Below, one piece after another: positions 11,201-23,639 of a stretch of 64,000 nucleotides of DNA (position 1 is its first letter; each line of letters begins with the position of its first letter). A program made the position numbers and the translations under genes. Below the pieces are notes generated by a model. That model saw only the letters and a program-made list of their open reading frames with translations, searched no databases and was not told the origin of the DNA. Source of the DNA: Wurfbainia villosa (lineage: Eukaryota > Streptophyta > Magnoliopsida > Zingiberales > Zingiberaceae); NCBI GenBank assembly GCA_025175895.1, contig CM046004.1, forward strand, positions 15,053,011 to 15,117,010, written 5' to 3'.

Positions 11201-14200
11201 GCTTTATAGTCCACCCATTTACGGGTGTGACGCTGACGCCAAAGTACGCAACTCCCATGTAGGGAACCATGGTGACTTGTGTCTAAGGACTAATAGTCAT
11301 ACTAATAGCCACATGAGAAAGTATATGACACTCATATAACGATCCATGATACTTTCTCATGGCGGGTCATTCAGTATACATTCTCCAATGCATACCCATG
11401 TCAACTTGATATCTCATATCCATGACTTGTGAGATCAAGTCATCTTGTTGACCTACATGCTAGTCTCTACGCATTAACATTGTCCTGAATGTTAATACTC
11501 GACTAGGAATGATTAAGAGTAGTGTTCTCTATATCATCTCATTATCGATTCAACCAATCGATTGATATAGATAAGAACCTACTACTTAAAGGACATTATT
11601 ATATTTAGTTATTCGCACCAATATAAGTAAATATAATAACCATGCCTTTATAAATAGGAATACGATACAATAAAGTCCATACAACAATCATCACACGATT
11701 GGCTCTGTGGCTTTCACTAACGATCTCCCACTGGCACTAGTGTCGATCACCGTAGTATCTAATACCCGATGACCTAGTGTGACCATCATGCTTTTTCGCG
11801 AAAGCCTTGGTCGAGGATCTGCGATGTTAGCCTCGCGGTACTCTGCGAAATCTTTACATCTCCTCTATCGATAATCTCTCGAATGAGGAAGCGCCGTAGT
11901 ATGTGTTTGGTCAGGTGTGAGCGAGGTTCCTTAGCTGCGATCGCTCCATTTGTTGTCGCTGATAGAGCTCTATGGGATCTGCGATGCTAGGAACCACCCC
12001 AAGCTCGATAATGAACTTGCGGATCCAAATCGCCTCCTTTACGCCTCGATCGGCGATATACTCGGCTCATTGTAGAATCGAATCGTGTCTGCTTGAACTC
12101 TTCCACCCGCCACCATTCAAGCAAAACACGAACCATCGCGATCTATAATCATCACAGTCCGGGTTTGGAAGCGCATCATTGTAACCCTTCACTAGCTCCT
12201 CATCGCCTCTAAATATCAAGAAATATTCTTTAGTCCTTCTCAAGTACTTAAGAATATTCTTGATCGCTATCGACGCCACCGATCCTGGATCAGTATCTAC
12301 TGTCGTATCAAAGCATACGAGACATCGTGACGAGTACACAAGACGGCGTAGGCGTACATGATGATAGATCCTATAGCAGATCGTAAGGGATCTTATCCAC
12401 GCGGTCTCTCCTCTCTAGGCGAGGACTTTGAGTCTTGAAAGACTCACACCACGCGACATCGAGAAGTCCTTTCTTGGAATTCTGCACGTGCAAACCAAGT
12501 AATACCGTGTCGATGTATCTCGACTTAGGCAAACAATCTCTTAGATCTATCTCTACATAGATCTTGATTCCTAGAATCTGGTGCCGCTTACTAAGTCTTT
12601 CATCGAGAAGCACGTCCCGAGCCAAGTCTTGCATCAGCGAAGGATGTCATTCAATGATAAGCGATGTCATCCACATACAATACAAGGAAGACAATGTGTT
12701 CCCATTAACCCTCTTATAGACACAGGTTCATCTTCATCTTCGATGAAACCAAACTGTTTTGATCGCGTCATCGAATCGAAGATTCCAACTCCGAGAAGCT
12801 TGCTTTAGCCCATAAATGGACCTTTGCGGCTTGCATACTTTCTCGATATCGTGGATCTACAAACCCTCGTGTTGTATCATACACATCCTCGAGCAAGTTT
12901 CCATTCGAAACGCGGTTTTGACATCCATCCGCCAGATCTCATAATCGTGGTATCCGCAATAGCAAGCAAGATCCGAATGGACTTAAACATCGCATCGGAG
13001 AAAAGGTTTCATCATACCAATACCATGAATTTGCTTGAAACCTTTAGCCACCAATCGGCCCTTATAGGTACGCGTAAGTCCATCCACGTCAGTCTTTCTC
13101 CTAAAGACCCACTTACACCCAATGGGTTTGACCCTTCGTGGATCAACCAAAGTCCATACTGTCGTGTACATGGATTTCATCTCGGATCTTATGGCCTCTA
13201 TCCATTTCTCGAACTGGGCTCATCACAGCCTTCCTCGATAGAGGTAGGCTCATTCTCAATGAGCATTACGCCATCACGGTCGACAAGAGAAATGAATATC
13301 TCTCAGCCGACGACGCACTATCGATCCGCGAAGAGGTAGTCTACATGTGAGCGTGGTTGTTCCACAACTCTTTGCAATAACCTCATCATCCACAACACTT
13401 TGTGGTTCCTGTTCAACCTCCATCAAGGCCTCAGTGCTATGGTCCTTATCTTGAATTTCTTCAAGATCGAAGGTACTCCCACTAGTTTTTCTAGAAACAA
13501 AATCCCTTTCTAGAAAAACTCCAGTCTTCACAAACACTTTGTCGACCGGGAATGTAAGTAATATCCTCAGATCCTTGGGATATCCAACAAAATAGCACCT
13601 ATCGGATTTGGGTCCCAGGTTCGAGACTTGGCGTCAAACGTAAGTCTCACAACCCCAAATCCTCAGTCTTTATCACCTTGGATGGTGCTGATTAAGGGTA
13701 AAGGCTGCGTGTCAGAGCGTATCCCAAAAGGATATAGGAAGATCATGTGACTCATCATGTAGATCGTATATATCTAATGTCACGATTCCTCCTTTCGGAT
13801 ACACCATTCCTTTGTGGTGTTCCAGAGGAGTAAGTTGGATAGAATCCCACACTCGCCTAGATAGTCACGAAACTCATGGCTAAGGTATTCTCCACCTCGA
13901 TCCGATCAAGTATCTTAATACTCTTACCAAGTTGGTTTTGTCATTCTTGAATTCTTTCAACTTTTGAAAGGATTCGATTTATGTCATAAGATACACATAA
14001 CCATATCTGAAGTCATCAAGAAATGTAATGAAGTATCTGTAACCACCTCTGGCAAGACGTTGAAAGGACCACATACATCACTATGTATAAGTCCTAACAA
14101 ATCTGTTGCTCTTTCATTATGTCCCACTAAAGGGAGTCTTGGTCGTCTTGCAAAAAGGCAAGACTCGCGTCTCTCGTATGATTAAAATCAATGAGTCTAG

Positions 14201-17200
14201 CCATCCTTATGGAGTGAGATAAGCGACTCATTTATGTGACTGGCAAGCGTGATGTCGAGATAGGTTTGGTTCAACTCATTCGACTTGAACCTCTTGTACT
14301 ATGTTATAGATAGGGCTCTCTAAGTCAGAAAGTAGAGTCCGATTCATTAGAGTCTCATTCTGATAACATATCATTTAAATAAAGTGAAACAACATTTGTT
14401 CTTTATTATAAATGAAAAACCTTTCTTGTCTAAACAAGAAACTGAAATGATGTTCTTAGTTAAGCGGACATATGACAATTCAATTAATCTGAGCAGGAGG
14501 CGAGATAGATCATAAGTTCTACAAAGAATGACAGAACTCCGCTCCATCGCTTACTCGTAGGTCCACTCGCCTTTGTCGATGCCTGCTATTTCTCGGCCGT
14601 ATCGGGTACAATGTGAGACACATCCGATCTAATACCCACGTGATGAAGAAATAGATAGATTGACTTCTATAACATTTATACCAAGTAGAAGTCACTTCTC
14701 TTCTTCTTAAGATCTTAGGGTATGCCTTGCGATTCGCTTCCGATGTCATCGCTTGCAGATGGAAGCAAGCCCTTCCTCGCTACCCCTCCTTTGGGTTTAA
14801 GTTCTTTGCCTTTGCCCTTGGCAGGACTTTCCCTTACCTTTAGGCTTGCCCTTGCCTTTCTTCTCGCACCATCAAATGGTGTCGATTTACCCTTCTTAGG
14901 TTAAGCTCGTGATTCTCAACATCTTTGAGCATTTAACGATAGCTTATCAATTTCATTCATGTTATAATTCAAATTGATTGAAGGTTTGTGGAAAAGATGC
15001 AAGATCAGTCGATGGCGACTCTTGGCGTGGGAATCCCACCTTTGAGGTTTTCTACGATCAATCATCTTGAGTACGTATGTACCTACGGAGTCCTTCTTGC
15101 AGATCTTGGACCCAAATAATGCCTTAGAGACGTATCTCTACATGCTAGCTTGTCCTTGATATAGTTGGCGACGAAGATGTCCAACCGCTCGAGTTCATGG
15201 TCGCGAGCATTAGACATGACACATCTAATGCATCATCTTGATGCTTCAGAAGCATCTTTGTCACCGCGAGGCACGCGGCAGAGGTGCCTCGAACGGGCCG
15301 CTCCGACGCATAACTTCCTTTCTTGGTGAGAATGATTCTCAAGTTCTGTATCATCCAGAAATTTGCTCCATCGAGCTTGTTCTTCTCGGGCGGATCGCAG
15401 AGAGAGAGTGTTCGTGGTCATTCATACATAGTTATCCTCAACATACAATGCAGAGAATTAATATCATATTCTTTTTATCATTTAATTAGGCCTTTAATCA
15501 AATGATGCTCCCACTGAATTATAGGAATTTTGTAGAATCGAGTTATGGATGTAGTCAAACCACATTTACTAGATTCATACAAACTAGCTATAATTCTTGC
15601 GGGACAAGATCCACATCATACTAAGCCTTGAGTTAGCTTTGGCTAAATCGCCCAAGACTTAGTACAATCGGTGGGTAACACATTACCGATTACATCTCTA
15701 TGCAACTCTTGTTTATAGGATCAAGACTCACATTTACAAAAGACATTGAGTTAGCTTTGGCTAAATCGCCCAAGATTTAGTGTAAATGCGATCTTGACCT
15801 ATCGTTCCAACGATTGGAATATGCCTATAGTTCTACTCGATCCAATTGAGTTTAACTAGTTTTGCTCAATCTAATTGAGCTTACTCTAACCCAAGCGTGA
15901 TAGGCGGGACCAAGATTGTCCCTCCGCACTCTACCAAGATAATATGCGTTGCTCTACTTTGGCAGATTCAACAACAACAAATGATCGAGGTAGTGATGGG
16001 TATCAAGGCTCGGTAGGCATTTTCGAGTTGATTCGATTATGATCTAATCTAATCATAATGTGTATCTTATACGCATTTAGGCCTTTATTATCCTATATTA
16101 GCATGCATCATATACATACATTCATTATTCTAGCATGCATCATATACATACAAGAAAATTATCCTAGCATGCATCATATACATACAAGCATTATTCTACT
16201 AGCATGCATCACATACATACAAGCAAAATCAATTAAATATATATATATATATATCAACATATATATATATAAATAAATGTGATATAGTCATGGCCCTACT
16301 ACGATCTTCTCAAGCCAATAAGAAGATCGGACGGTCAACCTAAGGCTAGCGGCTTCTCAAGCGCTTTCCTTTCCGCCATGTGTCGTCGTCACCCTTCTCG
16401 TAATCTCGTCTCGGTGGACTTTCCACCGCTCCATTTTCAGACATTACAAATATGAAACTCGAGTTACATTCGAGTCTAAAAACTAATTACAACTAGAATA
16501 TCAAAGAAGAGGTACGACCAGTCGATACATACAACACGCAGTAACCACAAAATCCAAGACGCAGATCGTACATGAATTACAACACACATAATCCAATCAA
16601 ATCGGGTCATCACACAATCATCAATAATATATAATTCTAAATTATGTATTTTTACGAAATTTCTATAATTTTTCCTAATTTTTTTTTCAAATTAATGAGT
16701 CACCTCTCGTAACGGCCCTCGCTAAGCGGTTTCCGGCGCGATCGCGAGACAAAGCCCTTTCGGGATAGGGCAATACCATACCGCAAAATTAACTTCATAA
16801 TGTCCCTACTACGATCCTACATGACTTAAGTCGCCGTCCCAAAACCTAAAGCGAGAACTCGCCGTGAGAGTTTTTCTCGACGGTTGAAGCTTCTGACAAG
16901 TGTCCCAACACTTGCTGCTTCGACTCTTTGAGAAAAATACCCAAAAATTCTATAAAATTAGGAAATTTACAGAAACATATAAATCTGTAATTTTTATATC
17001 TAATACAAAAATTACAAAACGAAAACATATACATGCTTCGAGACGTAGCTCGATACCATCGATGAGTTTTTCCGAGCCGCAAAACCGCTGCGTTGCGGAA
17101 ACCTCGGAAGCCTACTACTGATCCGCAGCGAAGTATAAAAATATAAAAACATGTATGTGCTTACAAAACCCTAGATCTACCTTAGATCTAAGAGGTTAGA

Positions 17201-19470
17201 ACATTACCCTCGTAGCGATGCCCTTCGCTTATCCCGCTCATCAGTTCACGAACTCGATAGTGTCAAGTGCACTCCTCTATGTGGTATCCACACAAGCAAT
17301 AGATGGAGAAAATGCCTTAGAGTGTGCTAGCACTCCTTTAGAATTTCGGCCAAGGAGAGGTTGGGAGAGGTAGAGCTGAGAGAAAGAGCACCAAGGTTGA
17401 AGATGAAGTTATTAAGCCACCAAAATCAATTACCCCATCTAATGCTGCCGGCCACTTCACGGAGAGGAGGTTACATGCATGTAACTCCATGACCGTCTCC
17501 CATGACACTGGTCTCCTCGTGATGTGGCACCTATCGACATGAAGTCAACGACCAATGCGAGCATCATCATCGTTGCCATGCCAAGTCATCATCACGACAT
17601 GGCATTTGGTTGTCAAACTCGACCTTCATCTTCCTCTCAAGTCAAGTCAAACTTGACCTCTAATCTCCCATGGTTGATTAAATCTAACCACTGACTAAGT
17701 CAATTTAATTTAATGAATCTCTATTCTTTAATTTAAATTGATTTGATGAATCAAATCTAAATTAGACTCATTCAACACTTGAATCAACTTGAGTCTAACT
17801 CACTTAGTCTAATTTGGATTACTCTTAATCCAATTTGGTTCATCCCATGAACCTAATCCTCATGGTTCATCATATGAACCTAATCTCCATCTAATCGCTC
17901 TTATGTGTGTGACTATAGGTTCTACGTTCGCGCAATGTCCCTAAACCGATTTAGGAACATAAGCGCGGTAGCGATTCAAAGCATCATCATCATTACAAGA
18001 ATGTTGAGCTAGCCCAACATCACCTCATGACTACTAATCGCGATCACAATGATAACGTCCTCTATCCTTGACATCTAGATTGACCAATCGAGGCATAGAC
18101 CGTGTCATCCTCGGTACAATCTAAATCTTGAACTCCAAGTAGACTCCCTCTAATCAAATGAGCTCAATATCTCATATTGACTCATTTGGGCATGGCCATG
18201 CACTTCGTGGTCTCACTCTATCAAGAATATCGATGTCACTCCCGGCACATAGGAGGGATAGATCCCATCTACATCACTCACATCCCTCCGCATAATTTGT
18301 TACATACCCAAGAATCGCTTTATAGTCCAAAGTATGCAACTCCTTATGTAGGGAACCATGGTGACTTCAGGTCTAAAGACTAATAGTCATACTAATAGCC
18401 ACATGAGAAAGTATATGACACTCATATAACGATCCATGATACTTTCTCATGGCGGGTCATTCAGTATACATTCTCCAATGCATACCCATGTGTCAACTTG
18501 ATATTTCATATCCATGACTTGTGAGATCAAGTCATCTTGTTGACCTACATGCTAGTCTCTACGCATTAACATTGTCCCTGAATGTTAATACTCGACTAGG
18601 AATGATTAAGAGTAGTGTTCTCTATATCATCTCATTATCGATTCAACCAATCGATTGATATAGATAAGAACCTACTACTCAAGGACATTATTATATTTAG
18701 TTATTTGGTACCAATATAAGTAAATATAATAATCATGCCTTTATAAATAGGAATATGATACAATAAAGTCCATACAACAATCATCACATAATTGACTCTA
18801 GGGCTTTCACTAACACCTGATACTGTTGTTACCGTCACATTAATCAATATCACTGTTTCATAAAGCTCGATGGAGGCAGCCAAGCCAAATAGTAGGGAGT
18901 AACTGATGATAATGTCATATGACACCACAGTTTGGATGTTTTGTCACTCTCCATTTTCTAAAACATCAATCTGTATGGACTCAGTCTCGAACCTCAAACT
19001 AAATTTCCAAGAATGTAAAATGATCTTCTGAAACAATTCTGCAACATTATCGCAACAAAATGAGTACCTAATCGCTGTTGTTTCCACTCCGATCCTACTG
19101 TTTAAAGAAATCGAATCAAGGAGTAGTCAAAAATAGTATAGAGGTGCTCACTGATAGCATACATCTGGCGTTTCGAGATGCCGAAAGATCGAAGCCCAAA
19201 AACCATAGCCACATAAAAATGATTTTAAAAATAAAAAATAACTAAAGGGAAACATCGGATACAGCGACCATCGATCAGATCGGACGATATGTGCCCGTTC
19301 CGACGGATCTGGAAACGATGTCGAAGCGCTCATATTAGGGTTTTCGAGACGGGGGAACGCCGAAAGTGATGGTTAACGAGAACGAGAACGAGAACGAGAA
19401 CGAGAACGAGAGGAGGGATAAAATGGTACACCTGTCGAGATCGGGAAAGGAGACGACGAGCCAACGCCAT
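5248..19470 (-). CDS. MGP1: Mitochondrial ATP synthase 24 kDa subunit (MGP1/FAd-like), with an in-frame stop in exon 6
   Basis: Plant-specific peripheral subunit of mitochondrial F1Fo ATP synthase. Seven exons with GT-AG junctions and matching phase: 19470-19432, 9574-9472, 8373-8229, 7362-7252, 6223-6077, 5660-5538, 5311-5248. They total 732 nt (243 codons plus stop), close to the about 240-residue Arabidopsis protein. Recognised blocks are MALARRLLSRSRQ (targeting N-terminus), ITIDPDDPAAVSQYAKVIKT, QDIPNARTYLSTLQEIRIK, GAEALMIAALEKVEKEIKK and the C-terminal EEFKDEEMVDVRSLDIRNFI. Codon 195 is TAA (5623-5621), where the family has a Glu just before QLELKIAK. As written the protein would end at 194 residues and lose 49. 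Reading frame and conservation continue past it, so this is a recent nonsense change, a base error or an early pseudogene. Intron 1 is about 9.86 kb and holds a complete copia element. Confidence 0.9.
8890..9004. mobile_element. Small MITE-like inverted-repeat element in MGP1 intron 2
   Basis: Perfect 15 bp terminal inverted repeats (tctcctgcgcgccac at 8890-8904, its reverse complement at 8990-9004) enclose a 115 bp GC-rich segment. A further internal palindrome lies near 8936-8960 (tgcacagtgaaatcactgtgca). It contrasts with the AT-rich intron around it. The target duplication is unclear, so superfamily is not assigned. Confidence 0.65.
9921..11722 (-). repeat. C1 3' LTR
   Basis: 1802 bp, aligns by eye along its full length with 17060-18815. 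It starts TTAGTGAAAGCC on the minus strand (terminal TG altered to CG) and ends ...CCCATCA at the cctga duplication. It differs from its partner mostly by short deletions and insertions rather than single substitutions. Confidence 0.9.
11760..13350 (-). pseudogene. C1 reverse transcriptase-RNase H remnant
   Basis: On the minus strand 13180-12983 encodes PIGCKWVFRRKTDVDGLTRT and GRLVAKGFKQ, the N-terminal block of copia reverse transcriptase. 12634-12371 gives the LGIKIY region and the NSKKGLL motif. 12339-12067 gives the KNILKYLRRTKEYFLIFRG and LNGG motifs of the RT-RNase H junction, and 11760-12066 continues the RNase H end. Many stops and frame changes mean no functional protein. The long plus-strand open frame at 12824-13339 is an antisense shadow. 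Confidence 0.85.
13351..17047 (-). pseudogene. C1 integrase-protease-gag remnant and leader
   Basis: By position this holds integrase (about 13.4-14.5 kb), protease and gag (about 14.5-15.5 kb) on the minus strand, followed by an untranslated leader up to the primer-binding site at 17048-17058. Only short gag-like fragments are open (15421-15233 and 15354-15145). The leader contains a 32-35 bp tandem repeat at 16101-16225. The assignment rests mainly on element layout; individual domains are too damaged to score by eye. Confidence 0.55.
16101..16272. repeat. Tandem repeat and (AT)n in C1 leader
   Basis: Four copies of a 32-35 bp unit beginning gcatgcatcatatacataca (16101-16225) are followed by an AT dinucleotide run (about 16233-16272). 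It lies within the untranslated leader of C1. Confidence 0.85.
17060..18815 (-). repeat. C1 5' LTR
   Basis: 1756 bp. On the minus strand it starts TGTTAGTGAAAGCC at the cctga duplication and ends next to the primer-binding site, with one spacer base. A TATA-like stretch (CCTATTTATAAAGG on the minus strand, about 18735-18752) lies near its start. Confidence 0.9.
19375..19410. repeat. (AACGAG)6 microsatellite at the 5' end of MGP1 intron 1
   Basis: Six perfect copies of aacgag lie 22 bp inside intron 1, next to the exon 1 donor site. On the transcribed strand this is a pyrimidine-rich CTCGTT run. Confidence 0.95.
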
Positions 19471-20869
19471 GTCGGCTGCAGTAATTCGCAGTCCGGCTTC
19501 GTTTTGCACGAATTCTCAGTCCGTGATTTGCACCCTCTTCGACTGCCTTCGCTCCTCGTCGGTTTTTCGATTCCGATTTGATTATAATTAATTTTGGATA
19601 TTAGAATTGGTCTAAATTGATTTAAAATTGATTATAGATTCCGATTCTAAAATTTTAATTTTAAAATCAATTCAATCTAGATTGATTTTGAAATAGTTTC
19701 AAATAAATTCCGAAATAGTTTTGAATCATTTTTTTCGGACTTGAGTTTCCAAATTCATTTAATGTGTTGATGATCTTATTCTTTTTTATCGCAAAATAAT
19801 CTTATACACATAATAGAATGCTAAGAATTTTCACTTTTAAATTAGCAATCGGAACCAAATCCACATCGGAACCAAAATCGATTTTGAACTGGTTCCGAAT
19901 CGATTCTGAAATCGATTGAAATCAAATTGAACCATAATCGGAACGGTTCCAATTCAATTCCAAAACTAATTCATCCGAATTGATTTCGACTCGGTTTCGA
20001 ATCGAACCGGTCTATTAAGTATGCCTACTTCACCCTCAACGAGAATAATACGATATATTCGCTAATAGCCCTGCGACGAGTGACGAGTGACAGGGTCATT
20101 AAATGGATGGATTCCCACTTTTGCCTAGAATAACACGATATTGTATTGACATCTCTTACCGTTGCATCAACAACGTACTGTTGAAGATGAGGATATCCGA
20201 TCTCGTGACGGATTAGATCGGTTAATTGTGATCGGGTCGACTGGATTTAGCCGATTTAGCAAATTTCGATTTCCCCCATTAGTCCATTGCGAGTTTCAGG
20301 GGAAAAAAAAACACAACGTTGGACTCAAAATTTTGATCGCTACAAGTTAGGCCATTAAAACAATCAAATTAATATCAAAATGTGCAAAAGCGATTGACAA
20401 GGTACAAAAAAGAGCGACAAAAGGGATGAAGTTTCTACTTCAATTTCCCATCATTTTTGCGTCATTTGGCATGCCTAAATCATCAACGAGAAGATCAACC
20501 TAAATCTTTCATCAAAATAATAAAGAAGGGAACTTCAAATACGTGAGTGTAATAAAGGGTATATTTGTCTTAATTCAATAAGCAACTCATTTTCGGAGCG
20601 AGCAAATCTTCAAATTATAGATAGCATAACCACTTTTCGCAAGTAACCAAGTGGATCTATAAACAATGATACTACTTTTAGAAGATTTGAATTTGGTCCG
20701 TATCGAATATGCACAGTCAACTTATATTGCTTGGTCAATATTGAATCTAGTCTAGGACCGCCTTGACTTAGACCTAATGGTTTCAACCTAAAGAACTTGG
20801 TTAGAAGAGGCGAGCGAAGAGACAGTAATGACACGCCTCCTCAACTTTAGCGATTACAAATAGTAAATG
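19471..20869. other. Upstream flank of the MGP1-like gene
   Basis: The first ~100 bp is the likely leader and promoter of the MGP1-like gene. From about 19580 to 20010 the sequence is a diverged low-complexity tract built on gatt/aatc words (attgattttgaaat, cgattctgaaatcgattg). From 20030 to 20869 no gene, transposon end or RNA could be recognised. Confidence 0.5.
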
Positions 20870-23158
20870 CAATAGTTGTAACATTTGGCCTATATAAGTG
20901 TGATGGTTGTGTGGCTTAATAAGGATGGTGGAATGGAATAGACGCGTCTGGATAAGAGGCACAACATTTGATCTTCCATTTTCAGATCATATATAAAAAT
21001 AGTATAGTCAAGAGGTATATTAGAGGATCATCTATTATCTTTATTTTCTATTTCCTTTTTGTATCTTTTCTTTCCACTATCAAAGTTTGACTTGAGCCCG
21101 AAGGATCTTCATCCAAGGTCACTCCTGAGCTTTCTCCTAATTTTTCCTTTACGATGAGAGAAGGAACACTTGTCTGATAACTCACAAGAAGTAATCTTCT
21201 TCATCACCAATTTGAAGATGAATCTGTGGGTGACTTGCTAGTAAGGAACGACTCGAAAAGTAGATTCGCCCTTGAAGTCAAAGTAGTCTAATTCAATGAA
21301 ACAAAAAGGGCCACAACCTACTCAGAAACCATTCAAAATTTCAAAAAGTCTAACCCATCCAGTGATCTTAAACTAGATCATTTTTTGATATTGTCTATGA
21401 GAAAACGAGTTAAGACATTGAGATGAGTGATACAAAAAGAAATCAAAGAGAGAAAGGATCAACATCCCAAAGTTGAGAGCGCAATCCTATCCATGAATCC
21501 TCTATTTGGATTGCAGGCAACCTTAGCTGAATAATGTCAGCTATTGTCGAGGAACTCCTCCGATACCATCCTACACTAGTTCCCTCGCCAATAGAATAAC
21601 CCGAGGAAGTAGGAACCTCGCAGGATGAATAGTTATGAGAATCCATCACCCAAGATACCCTGTCAGAATATCTCAGAAGACTTTAGGAAGAAGCACCAAG
21701 ATAGAAGAGAGTAGTAACTACCCGAAGAGATACCCCTTTTACAGAAGAGGTCATGGTAGAGGAATTGTCAAGACATTTTTAGCCTCTACAAGTTGGAGAA
21801 TATACCGAGATAGATGACTTTGAAAATCATCTTTGTTGCTTCGAGAATGCCTCCTTTCTGCACCAAAACAATGATGACATCATATGTCAAATTTTCCTAA
21901 CGACTCTGGTCGGACTAACATAGCGTTGGTTAAACTACCTAATGCCAAGGTCCATCAACTCCTTTGAAGATTTTAGCGCTCTATTTCTGCATCACTTTAC
22001 TAGTAGCAAATGCTACCACAAAACACCTCTCAACCTCTTTTCAATCAAGAAACAAAATAGGGAGACCTTGAGAGAGTATATTCAGCGCTTTGACTAACTT
22101 GCTTTAGAGGTACCTTATGTTACCTCAAAAATTTTGATAAGTACTTTTTTTATAAGGATTGGTGGAAGGTGATTTTTTTCTATCTTTTACTAAAAAACCT
22201 CCGACCAATTATGATGATTTGATGGGGAGAGAAAAATAATATATCAACATAGAGGAAGCTCAATGCAAAATAAAATTGGAGCCTAACTCGTCACAATCAG
22301 GAAAAAGCCGACAAGAAAGAAGATCACCTCCTGGGTCGTTCAGAATGTCATTTCATGATCTTTCTTCAACTTTGGGTCTAATAAGAGACCCGCCGAGAGA
22401 ACTATACAAGTCTTAGAAGAGGGTTGCAAGCAGAGGCCACCTAGGAGTTACACAACGAGGCCCCTTCCTTTAATATCAAGACCATTTTGTGTATTCCATT
22501 AGACTTATGCTCATTCTACTCAATTCTATATTAGATTAGTGGAAGAAATATATCAAGTTGTATAATGTTGCTAGCCAATCAGCTCTCGCGAGCAAAGAGA
22601 GGATCCACCCTTGATTTAACCTCCAGTAAGAAGATCTTGTTCTCCTGAAAGGGAGAGGAGAATAAATTATTAAAGGAGGACTGAAATGCTCCACATGCCT
22701 TAGGGAACACTCTAATGAAATTAGAATGTCCTAAGAGAAACTTTAAGTATTAATCTCCCTAATCAAGGTGTTATTAACATAATCTAGGGGGATACACATA
22801 TGGAGACTCTAACAAGGCAAGGAAAACCCATAGCCATCATCTAGAAAGTTTCATGCTAGGAACTAGCCACAAGGTAGAGGAAGGCCCTATGATAGTTTTG
22901 GGCCTACATATCTGAAGGGAGTAACTACTCATGAAGATGCCTTGGTGATAAGGGTAACCATAGCCAACTATGAGATTGTTAATTAGGGTGTTCAAGGATT
23001 CAAAGAGTTCTATGAATATTCTTTATAAAGAGGCCATTGACTATATGCAGATCGACCCAATCGAACTTCGTCCTATGTTCACTTCTTTATTTGGCTTACA
23101 TGTAATGAAGTATGTCCTCTCAGATAGATAAATCTTTCTTTGTACTTAAGAAAAGAGT
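20870..23158 (+). pseudogene. Ty3/gypsy (Tat-like) fragment: LTR end, gag, start of protease
   Basis: 20870-21230 resembles the end of a Tat/Ogre-type LTR: a TATA-like tatataag near 20893, and gacttgagcccgaaggatct (about 21089-21108) of the kind common near these LTR ends. 21780-22340 translates with stops to gag blocks such as FENASFLHQNNDD, INSFEDFSALFLHHFTSSK, NRETLREYIQRF and INIEEAQCKIK. Around 22470-22510 a CCHC-like remnant (FCVFH) follows, and 22900-22980 gives GVTTHEDALVIRVTIANYEI, the segment just before the protease active site. The frame is broken many times. The fragment stops where copia LTR fragment H begins (23159). Confidence 0.75.
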
Positions 23159-23639
23159 TGTAGGGACCTTGACGTGCACTAAAGGGGGGTGAATAGTGAT
23201 TCTCGATTTCGTACGTGTTGGTGTCTCTATAAAACGTTAGCACAATGGAATATATGAAAATAATAGAAATGAATACAAGACACAAATGCACATGCACAAT
23301 ACAAAGATTTTTTTCGTGGTTCGAAACCTACGATTCCTATTTTATGGCGGCGCTCTAGTGATCTACTCTCATTATGAACCCTTCTCAGTATGACACCGGA
23401 GGTGGAAAAACCTTTTACAAGGTGTTTACAACAATAAACAATGAAATACAACCAAAAATAAAATACAAAAGCAAATATAAGTAAAGAACACTTTAGAAAA
23501 GATGGCTTTGATTGCTTATACTTTGGTTGCTTTAGGATACCTTTGAAGACCCAAAATGCAACAATACTTCGCCTCAAAATCGCCCTAGAATCGATGCTGA
23601 AATCCTCCACCTCGAGCTTCATTTAAAGCATGTTACCGG
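23159..23639 (-). repeat. Copia-type LTR fragment H, piece 1
   Basis: Starts tgtagggacc and carries aaaggggggtgaatagtgat, the same kind of terminal block seen at the ends of the Sirevirus-like LTRs here (compare 29403-29440 and 31954-31995). It is cut at 23639 by element R. Its continuation is 30662-30766, then 35060-35280, then 56043 to about 56430; these pieces join cleanly when the three insertions and their duplications are removed. Confidence 0.7.

Larger units (their letters stand above)
9921..18815 (-). mobile_element. Complete but decayed Ty1/copia LTR retrotransposon (C1) in MGP1 intron 1
   Basis: The element is bounded by a perfect 5 bp target-site duplication, cctga, at 9916-9920 and 18816-18820. 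LTRs lie at 9921-11722 and 17060-18815. Next to the right-hand (5') LTR is a tRNA-Met primer-binding site (TGGTATCGAGC on the minus strand, 17058-17048). Next to the left-hand (3') LTR is a polypurine tract (AGTGGGAGAT on the minus strand, 11723-11732). Pol remnants in between read on the minus strand in copia order, with RNase H nearest the left LTR. The element lies in the same orientation as the host gene. Its coding capacity is destroyed by many stops and indels. Confidence 0.92.

Noticed and set aside
12824..13339. 171-codon plus-strand open frame
   Set aside because: Antisense shadow of the copia reverse-transcriptase remnant of C1.
23159..23639. H as a complete solo LTR with agagt duplication
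   Set aside because: No matching right end or second agagt was found near 56.4 kb, so it is reported only as an interrupted fragment.
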